Below are positions 1 to 8,760 of a stretch of DNA of 9,328 nucleotides, piece by piece. Both the position numbers and the translations under genes were made by a program. Every line of letters starts with the position of its first letter. Position 1 is the first letter of the stretch. Source of the DNA: Bacteroidales bacterium 45-6 (GTDB lineage: Bacteria > Bacteroidota > Bacteroidia > Bacteroidales > Dysgonomonadaceae); contig MKRS01000377.1 in NCBI GenBank assembly GCA_001897035.1, forward strand, positions 1-9,328. The letters run 5' to 3'. Under the pieces are notes generated by a model. The model worked only from the letters and a program-made list of their open reading frames with translations, was not told the DNA's origin and searched no databases.

Positions 1-1032
1 TGTTTTCGACACCACGAAATAGTGCGAAATACCTGCGTTGACAAACAATTTGTATTTGCCTGCTGGAAAGGAATACCGGATCAGGTTTCCCAATTTGAGA
101 TAAGAATAAGCCAGTCGGTAATGTGTTAGCCGGTAGTCATTCTCGTTCGTGTAGTTTTCAACAGAGCTTGACATGCCGAATGAAGTGAACATAAGTTCGT
201 TGTAGAAAGAAAGCTTATTGAGGTTTCGGGGGAGAATTAGGTCGCACGACACACCTCCCGAAAACCTTAACGAGGGTTTCAGGTTCAAGTGGTTGTACTC
301 GTCTATCTGTTTGCTGGATATGCTCACCGACGTGTAGGATGTACCCGCCAGAATGCCAAATTCGAGACGTATTTTCTCTGCGGCTCTCTGAAAAAGGACC
401 CGGGTATTGGTAGATGATGAGGCTGAGGAGTTGTAATACGCATCAAATAATTTTGTAAGGCTTCCTCGTTTATATGCTGTCTGTCCTATTTGGATACTCA
501 GGCTGTTGCCAAGGTATGTCACCAATTGTCCTTTGTATTTGCCGTTTTCCTTGATTCTGGAACTTGATCCATTGTTCTCCACGTATTTCTTGTAAACAAG
601 GAGTTCATATCCCAAGCCTTGTTTTATGTAATAGTTCTCGCGGCTATCCATGTTCTTGTAGAGATAGAGTGACTTTTCTCCTTTGATTAAGGTTTCCAAG
701 AACACAGTGTCGCTTCGAAGAGCAAGTTGCCGGTCTTCTCCCAGATCGGCGACATTTGCCGAGGATGCTTCGAATTCAACAATGGCACTCACGTAGATTT
801 CATCTTTCACACCAAACTCGGCAATGCTGCTCGGGGTATAAGTTTCCGTAAGATTGGTGCCATTTTGCCTGAATGAAATTTTGTCCGGATTTTTAGTCCA
901 GCCTTGATAGTTTATAAGGCCTCGGATAGTGTCGTTTCCTTTGACAATATATCCCGGAATATAGTTCTCCTGGCCGAAAACGAGAAATCGGGATAAGGAT
1001 AAAATAAGGATTGTTAAGATAATTTTCTTCAT
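1..1032 (-). CDS. Secreted outer-membrane beta-barrel protein, partial (3' end beyond left edge)
   Basis: The frame is open for 344 codons from ATG 1032-1030 to base 1 with no stop, so the C-terminus lies outside the window. Residues 1-20 form a signal peptide (MKK, a hydrophobic run, then FGQEN). Residues about 23-65 (YIPGYIVKGNDTIRG, then NPDKISFR) resemble the N-terminal segment of a widespread uncharacterised Bacteroidota envelope family. From about residue 217 the protein shows alternating aromatic/polar strands (FGILAGTSYTSVSI, LRFSGGVSC, LSFYNELMFTS, YRLAYSYLKLGNLIRY) typical of an outer-membrane beta-barrel of the PorT/OmpW-like type. The barrel assignment is inferred from strand pattern and family resemblance; the substrate or role is unknown. 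It lies downstream of the lipoprotein terminator, with about 270 bp between, so it is probably a separate transcription unit. No useful Shine-Dalgarno sequence is visible. Confidence 0.8.
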   Translation of the reverse strand, partial: MKKIILTILILSLSRFLVFGQENYIPGYIVKGNDTIRGLINYQGWTKNPDKISFRQNGTNLTETYTPSSIAEFGVKDEIYVSAIVEFEASSANVADLGEDRQLALRSDTVFLETLIKGEKSLYLYKNMDSRENYYIKQGLGYELLVYKKYVENNGSSSRIKENGKYKGQLVTYLGNSLSIQIGQTAYKRGSLTKLFDAYYNSSASSSTNTRVLFQRAAEKIRLEFGILAGTSYTSVSISSKQIDEYNHLNLKPSLRFSGGVSCDLILPRNLNKLSFYNELMFTSFGMSSSVENYTNENDYRLTHYRLAYSYLKLGNLIRYSFPAGKYKLFVNAGISHYFVVSKT

Positions 1033-1126
1033 AAGCTGTGTGATATTGATGAAATAATGATTGTAATACGTGGATTTGAACCCTCCACCGATAGTTTAAT
1101 AAAGTAGAAAATGCCTTAATACCTTG

Positions 1127-1134
1127 CAAAAATA
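1127..1134 (-). promoter_or_regulatory. Possible -7 promoter element of the beta-barrel gene
   Basis: On the minus strand this reads TATTTTTG, an exact match to the Bacteroides -7 consensus TAnnTTTG. It lies 94 bp before the start codon, which would give a leader of roughly 85-90 nt. No TTG is found at the usual -33 distance, and the region is AT-rich, so a chance match is possible. The remaining DNA between 1033 and 1231 shows no open gene or RNA. Confidence 0.3.
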
Positions 1135-1231
1135 ACTAATTAACTTTATTCCTTTCCTTGTTTTAGAAAGAATAAAAAATAAATTTCGATACGATGGGGC
1201 TGTTTTATCCGTTGGGAGGATAAGCCAATTG

Positions 1232-1274
1232 AAAAAAGTTTGCCAACAGAGACATTATCCCGTTGGCAAACTTT
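1232..1274 (-). terminator. Intrinsic terminator of the receptor/lipoprotein operon
   Basis: Perfect 13 bp inverted repeat: bases 1235-1247 (AAAGTTTGCCAAC) pair with 1262-1274 (GTTGGCAAACTTT) around a 14-base loop. Read on the minus strand, the stem is followed at once by a run of six T (1237-1232). It starts 31 bp after the lipoprotein stop codon, which is the expected place for the end of that transcript. On the plus strand there is no comparable T run after the stem. Confidence 0.9.
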
Positions 1275-1305
1275 AAAAACTTATCCAAACCGTTGCTGTC
1301 TGGCA

Positions 1306-2922
1306 TCAATTGGAGCCAAATGCTCCGAATCTCGCCACTGGGGCAGGGGTCTTGTATGTTATGCCATTGACGGTGATTCCGGTGCTGGCGTAGAAGGGTG
1401 CGGCAACGGCATCTGTTCCGTTGTATGCTCCTGCGAGTACTGGCGAACCGGCCTGCACATGGAGATCCCATCCTTTGTTGAAGGTGTAGCTTGTGAGCGG
1501 ATCCGAGTTAAGCGGATAGCTGACAAATTTAGGGTCACTGGCTGTGTCTCCGGCGGAAGCACTCACTTTGCTGTGGGTGTCCACATAGAGCGGATAGATA
1601 TTCTTGTTGGACAAAGTGTAGCCCAAATAAGCCGTTGTGGTGCCTGCCGTCACATCCTGTGGCAAGGTGCTTTGCTGTGATCCCGAAGCGTAGAAGTTGT
1701 AGTCGATGATCGACTTCGTGTCGCATCCGGCGGTGATGCTCACTGTGCCCCAGCTTGGAGTCATCGCCTTGAACTTGGAATTCACAATCAAGTTGTTGTA
1801 CACAGCCACCAGGGCTGCCTTCTCGATGTAAGCTGATCCACCTTTGATGCCATCACGTCTCCAGCCGGCATTGATGATGGTGTTGTTGTATGCTTTTACT
1901 TGCGCTTGATAGCGGCCGGTAGCGTCGTTTTGTCCCGAGCTGGAAAGTTTCAAGCCGTTGGTGTTCGGGCTGTAGATGACGTTGAATGCAATGTCGGCCT
2001 TGCATCCGGCCTTGATGTTGACGGCTTCGCCTCCCGTTTTACCAATGGCATGGAAGAGGTTGTTGGCCACGATGATATTTCCGCCCATGAAGTAGCAGGC
2101 ATCGGAGGCTCCGTATCTCAATTCGGAATTAGTTACCACGTAATTTCCATTCACATTGCTGGTGGTGATGTGTGGAGTAGCATCTCCTCCAGCTGTGTAT
2201 ATGCCAGCAATGGCTGATGGAGAATCTGCCACCACGGGAGCTCCTGTGTATTCAATGACCACGTGGTCGAAAAGCAGGGCTGGGCAATCGGCCGTGGCCA
2301 CAATACCTCCCCACAAACCGGCAAAGGTGTTGTCTGCTGTCCTTTTGCTTGTGGCAACCGAGAAGAGGACTGGATTGGTTGCTGTACCTTTGCAGAATAA
2401 GCTTCCGGCAACAAGGAACTCGATTTTCGTGTGGCTCGCACCTACGCCGTTGTCGTCAAAAATCACTTGCACGCCTTCTTCTATGGTCAGGGTTTTTCCT
2501 TTGGGCACACTGATATGGCCGGATACGTTCACGATGGTGTTTTTCTCCCACAGGCCGGACACTTCGCCACTCACATTGTTCAGTTGAGTCCAAGCCACCG
2601 TGACGTCGCAAGTCGTTTTCAAGGACGCATCTTGTGTGGAAGTGGCCGTAATTTTCGCACTGCCCACGCTTTTTGCGGTTATCACGCCGTTGTTGTCAAC
2701 CGAGGCAATGTTTGGGTCAGAAGAAGACCAGGTGACTGCTTTGTTGGTGGCATTTTCCGGGAAAAATGTACAAGTCAATGTCTCGGTTGTTTCCGGTTTC
2801 AATGTCACCGAAGTCTTCGACAGGGTGATCCCGGCGAGAGCCACGTCGTTGTTCTTTTCGCATCCTGCAAATATGAATGCCGTAGCAACTGCGATAATTG
2901 TTAATAGAAATTTCGTTTTCAT
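1306..2922 (-). CDS. Surface-type lipoprotein with Big_2 Ig-like domain and right-handed beta-helix
   Basis: 538 residues. The N-terminus is a type II signal peptide with lipobox FAGC and acylated Cys21; the following residues EKNND are polar and acidic, in keeping with Bacteroidota lipoproteins exported to the cell surface. Residues about 31-109 form a bacterial Ig-like Big_2 domain (ITLSKTSVTL, then AVTWSSSDPNIASVDNNGVI, then GSAKITATS). From about 125 the chain shows SVPKGKTLTIEEGVQVIF, FLVAGSLFCKGTA, GLWGGI and many short N-rich strand repeats (NNLFHAIGKTGGEAVNIKAG, YNNTIINAG, YNNLIVNS), the pattern of a parallel beta-helix like that of polysaccharide-binding or lyase-like proteins. No catalytic site can be assigned. 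The start is ATG 2922, preceded by an AGAAAGAAG purine stretch. It lies 39 bp after the receptor gene and must be co-transcribed with it, so it probably acts as the receptor's surface partner (inference). Confidence 0.9.
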   Translation of the reverse strand: MKTKFLLTIIAVATAFIFAGCEKNNDVALAGITLSKTSVTLKPETTETLTCTFFPENATNKAVTWSSSDPNIASVDNNGVITAKSVGSAKITATSTQDASLKTTCDVTVAWTQLNNVSGEVSGLWEKNTIVNVSGHISVPKGKTLTIEEGVQVIFDDNGVGASHTKIEFLVAGSLFCKGTATNPVLFSVATSKRTADNTFAGLWGGIVATADCPALLFDHVVIEYTGAPVVADSPSAIAGIYTAGGDATPHITTSNVNGNYVVTNSELRYGASDACYFMGGNIIVANNLFHAIGKTGGEAVNIKAGCKADIAFNVIYSPNTNGLKLSSSGQNDATGRYQAQVKAYNNTIINAGWRRDGIKGGSAYIEKAALVAVYNNLIVNSKFKAMTPSWGTVSITAGCDTKSIIDYNFYASGSQQSTLPQDVTAGTTTAYLGYTLSNKNIYPLYVDTHSKVSASAGDTASDPKFVSYPLNSDPLTSYTFNKGWDLHVQAGSPVLAGAYNGTDAVAAPFYASTGITVNGITYKTPAPVARFGAFGSN

Positions 2923-2961
2923 ACGCTTCTTTCTGCTTTTTGATTTATGATTGTTTTGGGT

Positions 2962-5673
2962 TTATTGGATTCTGTATCTCAAGCCAAGCATGAGGTTCAT
3001 GCCATAACGGTCGTAGCGTTCTACCACGCCTCCGTCGTATCTCCTGACATTTTGAAGATCGCGGTTGTTGCTGTTGGATTTCACAAATTGGATCATGGGG
3101 CTATTGGCTATATTCGTAGCCTTGGCGAACAAGGCGATACGGTTTTTGAACCGTTTCTCTACGGAAGCATCCAACTGAACATAGCCGGCTTGCCAACTGT
3201 CGCGGTTGTAATAGCGGGAAACGATGCAAATTCGCTGTCCGGTGTATGAAAAGGCCAATTGGGCATCCCATCCTTTGTTCGTGTCTTTGTAGAGCAACGA
3301 AAGGTTTGCCACATGTTCGGCTTGTCCAAACAAGGGACGTTTTTGATCCACATAGATAGTCGTATGGCCCGAACCGCCTGCTGCATTCGGGTCGGACAGT
3401 TCGTCCATCTTCGTGGTGGTGATGCGCGAATGGGTGAAGGTGTAGTTTGCCTTGATTCCGAATCGCTTGAAATATTTGGTGATGTCGAATTCGGCCCCGT
3501 AGTTGTAGGCGTCGCCAAAATTCATGGGCATGTAATAGGTGTCTTGCCCAAATCCATTCATCATGCCGAATTCGATGGGATTTTTGATGCTTTTGTAGAA
3601 TAAGCCCAACATGATTTGTTCCGATGGGCGGGGAAAATATTCGTATCTCAGGTCGATGTTATCGGCCGTAGTGTGTACTAAGTCGGGGTTTCCCCGTTCC
3701 TTGTAGTCTTCGTAGATCTGGCTATAAGGGACGATCTCGAAAAAGCTGGGACGATTGAGCGACTTGGCGTAGGACAAGCGGAGGTTCGTGTTTTTGTCCA
3801 AACCGTATTTGAAGTGGATGCTTGGAAGATAGTCCGTGTACTTCTGATTGCCTTGGTTTCGCGCACCTTCAGTAGGAAATTTTAGAAAATATCCTTGGTC
3901 GGTGTGTTCTGCCCTGATTCCGGCCACCATTTCCAATGTTTTGTATGCCAGCTTAGTCTGGAAATATCCCGCTCCGATTTTTTCGGAAGCATCGTAGTTG
4001 AGCGGGTCGCTCAGGTTGCCAAATTCCTTGACTTCAAATTTGATTTCATCGTAATTGTTCCAGTCTTGCCCTTTGATTAGCACCCGTTGCGTTTCGGCGG
4101 GTTTTGATTGGTCGAAAGGCATGAAGGTGTATTCATTGTAGAAGCTTGTCCGTTTCTTGTCGCGGTACATTCCTCCGGCAGACAAATCCAAGGAATATTT
4201 TCCGCTCTTCAAATGGTAAGTGAAGTTCAGGTATCCCGTTTTGTCTTTGTCCGAATTGTGCTCCCAGCGGCGTGTGGCACCTGCATCCTGAGATACCCAG
4301 GTGAGGCCGTTCACCGATGCAATATTTACCTGGGTGTTGTCTGGTGTTTCGTTCGTGGCTTTGGAATACACCGCTGACCAGTCGAGATGCAGTTTTCCTT
4401 TTCCAAAATCATGGATGCCCTTGAGTGTGCTATTGAGGATCGTCTGGTGATTCCACCGCAGGCGCACCGTTTCGGATTGGGAACCGAATGCGTCCCGCAC
4501 CTGCGAGTTGCGGAAATCCATGTACGCGTTATACAGCATCAGCTTGTGGCTGGACGACAACTTGTAATCCAATTTTGTATGCACTCCGCTCCGGGTCTGG
4601 TTGTCGGAGAAATAGCGGTTTGTGATGCTTTGCATTCCGTCTGATCCTGCGGATCCGTACATGTCGCTGTTGCTTCCCCGGCGGCTGTTTTGAAAACTTC
4701 CGGCAAGTATTACTCCCAGCCTGTTGCTTAAGAAGCGGTCGCCGAAGGACAATCCGGCTGACAAATTTGGGAGGGCTTTTTCTTCGTCAACGTGCAGGTT
4801 TTTTGTCGAAAAATCTTTCATCCTCACAGGGTAGGCTAACCCGTAGCGTTCGTTGGGCGACTTCTTGTTGATGCTCCCGTTGTTAAACGACTGGAAGTCC
4901 CTGTCAAAAAACAAAGAGTTGTAGCCCGTAGCCACATTGGCGGATATTAGCCTTTCGGATGGAGCATCCTTCATCACCATGTTTACAGCACCACCGATGC
5001 CGTCTCCTTCCATATTGGCAGTGAGCGATTTGGTCACTTCAAGCCGGTCGAGGAGTTCTGCTGGAAATATGTCGAGCGGGACGAATCGGTTCTTGTTGTC
5101 GGGACTCGGAATCTTCACCCCGTTCACCAGCGTGTAGTTGAAGCGTTTGTCCATCCCTCGCAAAATGGCATATTGCCCGTCGCCGCTGCTATTGCGCTCC
5201 ACTGTGACTCCCGATACACGCTGAATGACGTTGGCCACCGTGATGTCTGGCGATATTTCGATTGCCTTTGCACTTACCACGTTCAGCACATTCATCGCGT
5301 TGCGTTCGATGGCCCGGGCGCTGTGTTCGGTGTTGCGGGGACCGTCTCCGTAAACGACTACTTCGCCGATCTCCCGTTCCTTGGGCTGGAGCAGAATGAT
5401 GGTGAGCGTTTGGCTAATGGTCACAATTGTTTCCGAGGGGCTGTATCCCAATAGCTTGCAGCTGACGGTGACAGGGAATTTCTGTATGCCTTGAAGCGTG
5501 AAGCTTCCGTCCAAACCCGAAGATGTGTTTTTTTCCGACTGGTCTTTCACGGTGATGAGTGCGCCGATGATTTCCTCTCCCGTTTGGGAATCTTTGACAA
5601 CACCTTTGATGGATTGTGAATAGCCGGATGCAGCGACAAGGAAGGCGCAAAAAGCGAACAGTAAAATCTTCAT
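2962..5673 (-). CDS. TonB-dependent outer-membrane receptor (no SusD partner)
   Basis: 903 residues from ATG 5673. The frame stays open up to a TTG at 5700, but the ATG puts the signal peptide (MKILLFAFCAFLVAASGYSQ) exactly at the N-terminus and is preferred. Residues 21-100 are a carboxypeptidase-regulatory-like domain (SIKGVVKDSQTGEEIIGALI, SGLDGSFTLQG). Residues 102-110 (IGEVVVYGD) are a TonB-box-like segment. The plug runs from about 125 to 235 and includes VIQRVSGVTVERN, LRGMDKRFNYTLVNGVKIPS, DIFPAELLDRLEVTKS and MEGDGIGGAVNMV, the hallmarks of the TonB-Xanth-Caul type of receptor rather than SusC. The rest is a 22-strand-type barrel ending MLGLRYRIQ; the last residue is Gln where an aromatic residue is usual. 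It imports an unknown ligand across the outer membrane using TonB/ExbBD energy. First gene of an operon with the lipoprotein at 1306-2922; no SusD-like gene is present. Confidence 0.95.
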   Translation of the reverse strand: MKILLFAFCAFLVAASGYSQSIKGVVKDSQTGEEIIGALITVKDQSEKNTSSGLDGSFTLQGIQKFPVTVSCKLLGYSPSETIVTISQTLTIILLQPKEREIGEVVVYGDGPRNTEHSARAIERNAMNVLNVVSAKAIEISPDITVANVIQRVSGVTVERNSSGDGQYAILRGMDKRFNYTLVNGVKIPSPDNKNRFVPLDIFPAELLDRLEVTKSLTANMEGDGIGGAVNMVMKDAPSERLISANVATGYNSLFFDRDFQSFNNGSINKKSPNERYGLAYPVRMKDFSTKNLHVDEEKALPNLSAGLSFGDRFLSNRLGVILAGSFQNSRRGSNSDMYGSAGSDGMQSITNRYFSDNQTRSGVHTKLDYKLSSSHKLMLYNAYMDFRNSQVRDAFGSQSETVRLRWNHQTILNSTLKGIHDFGKGKLHLDWSAVYSKATNETPDNTQVNIASVNGLTWVSQDAGATRRWEHNSDKDKTGYLNFTYHLKSGKYSLDLSAGGMYRDKKRTSFYNEYTFMPFDQSKPAETQRVLIKGQDWNNYDEIKFEVKEFGNLSDPLNYDASEKIGAGYFQTKLAYKTLEMVAGIRAEHTDQGYFLKFPTEGARNQGNQKYTDYLPSIHFKYGLDKNTNLRLSYAKSLNRPSFFEIVPYSQIYEDYKERGNPDLVHTTADNIDLRYEYFPRPSEQIMLGLFYKSIKNPIEFGMMNGFGQDTYYMPMNFGDAYNYGAEFDITKYFKRFGIKANYTFTHSRITTTKMDELSDPNAAGGSGHTTIYVDQKRPLFGQAEHVANLSLLYKDTNKGWDAQLAFSYTGQRICIVSRYYNRDSWQAGYVQLDASVEKRFKNRIALFAKATNIANSPMIQFVKSNSNNRDLQNVRRYDGGVVERYDRYGMNLMLGLRYRIQ

Positions 5674-5697
5674 AAAGGGGGAATATCTATTTGGAGG

Positions 5698-5705
5698 CAA
5701 AAATA
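5698..5705 (-). promoter_or_regulatory. Possible -7 promoter element of the receptor/lipoprotein operon
   Basis: The minus strand reads TATTTTTG, matching TAnnTTTG exactly, 24 bp before the ATG at 5673, so the leader would be about 18 nt. It overlaps the alternative TTG start at 5700, which would then lie upstream of the transcript start; this supports the ATG. No TTG is found at -33, so an activator or alternative sigma factor may be needed, or the match is by chance. Confidence 0.4.
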
Positions 5706-5823
5706 TTCCCTTATTGTTGCATGTGGGTTAAGTTTGAATAAAGAGGTTATGACGGGTGTTAGAGGCGGACTTTTGTCGGATGCCACAGATCCAAGTCAGT
5801 AATCACAGGGGATGAGGTGCAAA

Positions 5824-5867
5824 CAAAAAGTTGCACAGAGCTTCGTTATTCCTGCTCTGTGCAACTT
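5824..5867 (-). terminator. Intrinsic terminator of valS
   Basis: Perfect 14 bp inverted repeat: 5828-5841 (AAGTTGCACAGAGC) with 5854-5867 (GCTCTGTGCAACTT), loop of 12 bases. On the minus strand the stem runs into TTTTTGTTT. It lies 48 bp after the valS stop codon and about 120 bp before the proposed promoter of the next operon, so valS and the receptor operon are separate transcription units. Confidence 0.9.
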
Positions 5868-5915
5868 GGATGCATTCTCTCCGACTACTTTGGCCGGCTG
5901 TTTATTAAAAAGGCT

Positions 5916-8534
5916 TTATTTCTGAGCCTTCAATACTTCAATGCTTTCTTTGAGAGTAGCAATCTTGCTTTCTGCATCGGCTTGCTTTTTGCGTTCGTTG
6001 TCCACGATTTCGGGTTTTGCATTCTGCACGAAACGCTCGTTGCTTAATTTTTTCGCCACTGAATTCAAGAACCCTTCTTGGTAAACCAGTTCGGTCTCGA
6101 GTTTCTTCAGTTCTGCCTCCACATCAATCTTCTCGTTTAGCGGAATGGCAAATTCAGTTGTCCCGACCCTGAAAGTGATGTCTCCAGCTTGCTTCTCGCC
6201 GACTTTTTCGATGGCAGACAAGTTGCACATCTTGCTAATTGCCGAACCGAATTCGGCTTTATATTCGCCCAGGACATGCAATTGCAATTGATCCTTGTTG
6301 GGGATGTTGCGCTGCAAGCGCACGGTACGCACTCCGGCAATGATCTCTTTCACCTCTTCAAAATCGGTCAACAATTTTCCGTCATACGCTTGCGCTTGTG
6401 CTTGCAAGCTGGTCATAATACTTTCGCCTTCGCCACGCTCTTTGAGTGCTTGCCACAACTCTTCCGTGATAAACGGCATGAATGGATGCAGTAGGCGAAG
6501 CAAAGCGTCGAAGAAGCCTAAAGTGGCCTCGTATGTAGCCCGGTCGATGGGCTGTTGGTAAGCAGGTTTCACCAATTCGAGGTGCCAAGAGGAAAATTCA
6601 TCCCAAAACAGTTTGTAAACAGCCATCAAGGCTTCCGAGAGGCGGTATTTGGAGAACAGGTCGTCCATTTCCGCCACTGTTTTAGCGAAAATACTGTCGA
6701 ACCATTTAATAGCGATCTTTGCCGTTTCGGGTTGTTCGATGTCGGCCACTTCCCAGCCCTTTACGAGGCGGAAAGCATTCCATATCTTGTTGTTGAAGTT
6801 ACGTCCTTGTTCGCAAAGCGCATCGTCAAACGGAATATCGTTTCCGGCAGGAGCGGTCAGTAACAGGCCCATTCGCACTCCATCGGCACCATATTTCTCC
6901 ATCAATTCAATGGGGTCGGGCGAGTTACCCAATTGCTTCGACATTTTGCGCCCCAGCTTGTCACGCACAATCCCGGTGAAATAGACATTCTTGAAACAAG
7001 CTTCTCCACGGTATTCATATCCCGACACAATCATGCGGGCCACCCAGAAGAAGATAATGTCCGGCCCAGTCACCAAGTCGTTGGTCGGATAATAATATTG
7101 TATGTCTTTGTTTTCTGGATGATTGATGCCGTCGAATACGGAGATCGGCCACAACCAACTGGAGAACCAAGTGTCGAGGCAATCTTCGTCCTGACACAAA
7201 TCTTCGGCTTTCAGACTTGGATTTAATTTTTGTGCTTCCTCCAAGGCCTTTTCGGCACTTTCAGCCACCACCAATTTACCATCGGGCAGGTAATAAGCCG
7301 GTATTTGATGCCCCCACCACAATTGACGTGAAATATTCCAGTCACGGATGTTTTCCATCCAGTGCCGGTAGGTGTTTTTGAATTTTTCGGGAACAAACTT
7401 GATGGTGTCGTTCATCACGGCATCCAACGCCGGTTTCGACAAGTCCTCCATCTTCAGAAACCATTGGGTGGAAAGCTTCGGTTCGATAGGCACGTCGGTG
7501 CGTTCGGAGAAGCCCACTTTGTTGGTATATGGTTCCACTTTTTCGAGCAGGCCAGCATCTGCCAAATCCTTCTCTATCTGTTTGCGTACCTCGAAACGGT
7601 CTATGCCGGCATACTGCGCACCATGGTCGTTGAGCGTGCCGTTGTCGTTGAAAATATCGATGGACGGCAAATTGTATTTTTGTCCCAGAGCATAGTCGTT
7701 CACATCGTGAGCCGGAGTTACTTTCAAGCAACCCGTACCGAATTCCATATCCACGTACTCATCCTCAATCACTGGAATCATGCGGTTAATCAACGGAACG
7801 ATTACTTTCTTCCCTTTCAAATGTTGATTCTTCGGGTCGTTTGGATTGATACACATGGCCGTGTCGCCCATGATTGTTTCGGGACGGGTAGTAGCCACAA
7901 TGGCATAACCGTCCTCCCCCTCAATTTTATAGCGTAGGTAATAAAGCTTTCCTTGGTGTTCCTTGTGAACCACTTCCTCATCGGAAAGTGCGGTGAGAGC
8001 CTGCGGATCCCAGTTCACCATGCGCACGCCGCGGTAAATCAGCCCTTTATTATAAAGATCAACAAACACCTTGATAACGCTTTCGGAACGTTTTTCGTCC
8101 ATCGTGAAACAGGTTCTTTCCCAATCGCACGAAGCACCCAGTTTCTTCAGCTGCTCAAGGATGATTCCTCCATGCTTGTGTGTCCATTCCCAGGCATGTT
8201 CGAGAAATTCGCTACGGGTCAAATCCGCTTTCTTGATTCCTTCCTTGGCGAGTTTGTTCACCACCTTGGCTTCGGTGGCAATGGAGGCATGGTCGGTGCC
8301 CGGCACCCAGCAAGCATTCTTTCCTTGCATCCGTGCACGACGGATCAAAATATCTTGGATGGTATTGTTGAGCATGTGGCCCATGTGGAGGATTCCGGTC
8401 ACGTTAGGTGGCGGAATCACGATCGTGTAGGGTTCTCTCTCATCGGGTTCGGAATGAAACAAGTTGTGCTTCATCCAATATGCATACCATTTGTCTTCTA
8501 CTTCTGACGGATTGTATTTGCTTGCAATTTCCAT
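5916..8534 (-). CDS. valS: Valyl-tRNA synthetase
   Basis: 872 residues, close to the usual length of bacterial ValRS (B. subtilis about 880). Charges tRNA-Val with valine in the cytoplasm, using ATP, and edits mischarged threonine. Class I signatures: HMGH at residues 50-53 (HIGH motif, in [13 protein letters not shown]) and KMSKQ at 530-534 (in [14 protein letters not shown]). The CP1 editing domain lies at about 195-345, with [10 protein letters not shown] from 215 and [11 protein letters not shown] from 271. [10 protein letters not shown] at about 454-463 belongs to the catalytic core. The anticodon-binding helical domain is at about 600-750 ([23 protein letters not shown]), and the last 65 residues form the ValRS C-terminal coiled coil ([24 protein letters not shown]). 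Start ATG 8534 gives the standard N-terminus [20 protein letters not shown]. Appears intact and monocistronic. Confidence 0.99.
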   Translation of the reverse strand: MEIASKYNPSEVEDKWYAYWMKHNLFHSEPDEREPYTIVIPPPNVTGILHMGHMLNNTIQDILIRRARMQGKNACWVPGTDHASIATEAKVVNKLAKEGIKKADLTRSEFLEHAWEWTHKHGGIILEQLKKLGASCDWERTCFTMDEKRSESVIKVFVDLYNKGLIYRGVRMVNWDPQALTALSDEEVVHKEHQGKLYYLRYKIEGEDGYAIVATTRPETIMGDTAMCINPNDPKNQHLKGKKVIVPLINRMIPVIEDEYVDMEFGTGCLKVTPAHDVNDYALGQKYNLPSIDIFNDNGTLNDHGAQYAGIDRFEVRKQIEKDLADAGLLEKVEPYTNKVGFSERTDVPIEPKLSTQWFLKMEDLSKPALDAVMNDTIKFVPEKFKNTYRHWMENIRDWNISRQLWWGHQIPAYYLPDGKLVVAESAEKALEEAQKLNPSLKAEDLCQDEDCLDTWFSSWLWPISVFDGINHPENKDIQYYYPTNDLVTGPDIIFFWVARMIVSGYEYRGEACFKNVYFTGIVRDKLGRKMSKQLGNSPDPIELMEKYGADGVRMGLLLTAPAGNDIPFDDALCEQGRNFNNKIWNAFRLVKGWEVADIEQPETAKIAIKWFDSIFAKTVAEMDDLFSKYRLSEALMAVYKLFWDEFSSWHLELVKPAYQQPIDRATYEATLGFFDALLRLLHPFMPFITEELWQALKERGEGESIMTSLQAQAQAYDGKLLTDFEEVKEIIAGVRTVRLQRNIPNKDQLQLHVLGEYKAEFGSAISKMCNLSAIEKVGEKQAGDITFRVGTTEFAIPLNEKIDVEAELKKLETELVYQEGFLNSVAKKLSNERFVQNAKPEIVDNERKKQADAESKIATLKESIEVLKAQK

Positions 8535-8553
8535 ATTTCATTGATTTGACGTG

Positions 8554-8561
8554 CAAAAGTA
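8554..8561 (-). promoter_or_regulatory. Probable -7 promoter element of valS
   Basis: The minus strand reads TACTTTTG, an exact match to TAnnTTTG, 19 bp upstream of the valS ATG. The T-rich stretch upstream (GTTTTTCC about 20 bp away) could serve as a weak -33 element. The implied leader is only about 12-13 nt, leaving no room for a T-box or other attenuator. Confidence 0.5.
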
Positions 8562-8723
8562 TAAAAAAAGTAGGAAAAACGGAGAGTTTACGACTTCAAT
8601 CGTATATCCAATTTAGAACTTTAGGGTGATAGAACTTGATATCTGATTTTCTGCAAAAAAAGATGAAAACAAATGCCAATTCATAGGCCAAGGCATGTGA
8701 AGTGGCAAAAACTACCTAAAAGT

Positions 8724-8742
8724 AATGACTAAATGAGTCATT
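8724..8742. promoter_or_regulatory. Palindrome upstream of the second receptor; possible operator
   Basis: AATGACT (8724-8730) and AGTCATT (8736-8742) form a perfect 7 bp inverted repeat with a 5-base centre. It ends 18 bp before the proposed -33 element of the plus-strand receptor gene, a position suited to a regulator such as a metal-responsive repressor or an activator. The repeat is AT-rich and short, so function is inferred from position alone. A T-rich stretch follows, but there is no upstream plus-strand gene that a terminator would serve. Confidence 0.35.
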
Positions 8743-8760
8743 TTTCCTTATTTTTTGCGA

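Noticed and set aside
1067..1090. T-arm-like sequence on the minus strand (GGTTCAAATCC), hinting at a tRNA gene or tRNA remnant
   Set aside because: The flanking bases cannot form a proper 5 bp T-stem with a 7-base loop (only a GTGGA/TCCAC stem with a 9-base loop), and there is no D-arm, anticodon arm or acceptor stem upstream. Judged a chance match.
1205..1223. Small hairpin TTATCC/GGATAA just beyond the lipoprotein terminator
   Set aside because: Only 6 bp, no T run after it on either strand, and adjacent to a much stronger terminator.
530..7000. KMSKQ instead of KMSKS in valyl-tRNA synthetase (codons near base 6940) as a possible sign of a defective enzyme
   Set aside because: As far as I recall this variant is usual in ValRS of Bacteroidota, and all other motifs and the full length are intact.
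7362..8507. Long open frames antisense to valS (up to about 190 codons)
   Set aside because: They lie fully inside a clearly conserved essential gene on the other strand, have no recognisable domains or start signals, and are explained by codon bias in the complementary frame.
8675..8697. ATGCC ... GGCAT inverted repeat in the valS/receptor intergenic region
   Set aside because: Arms of only 5 bp with a long spacer; not distinguishable from chance in AT-rich DNA.
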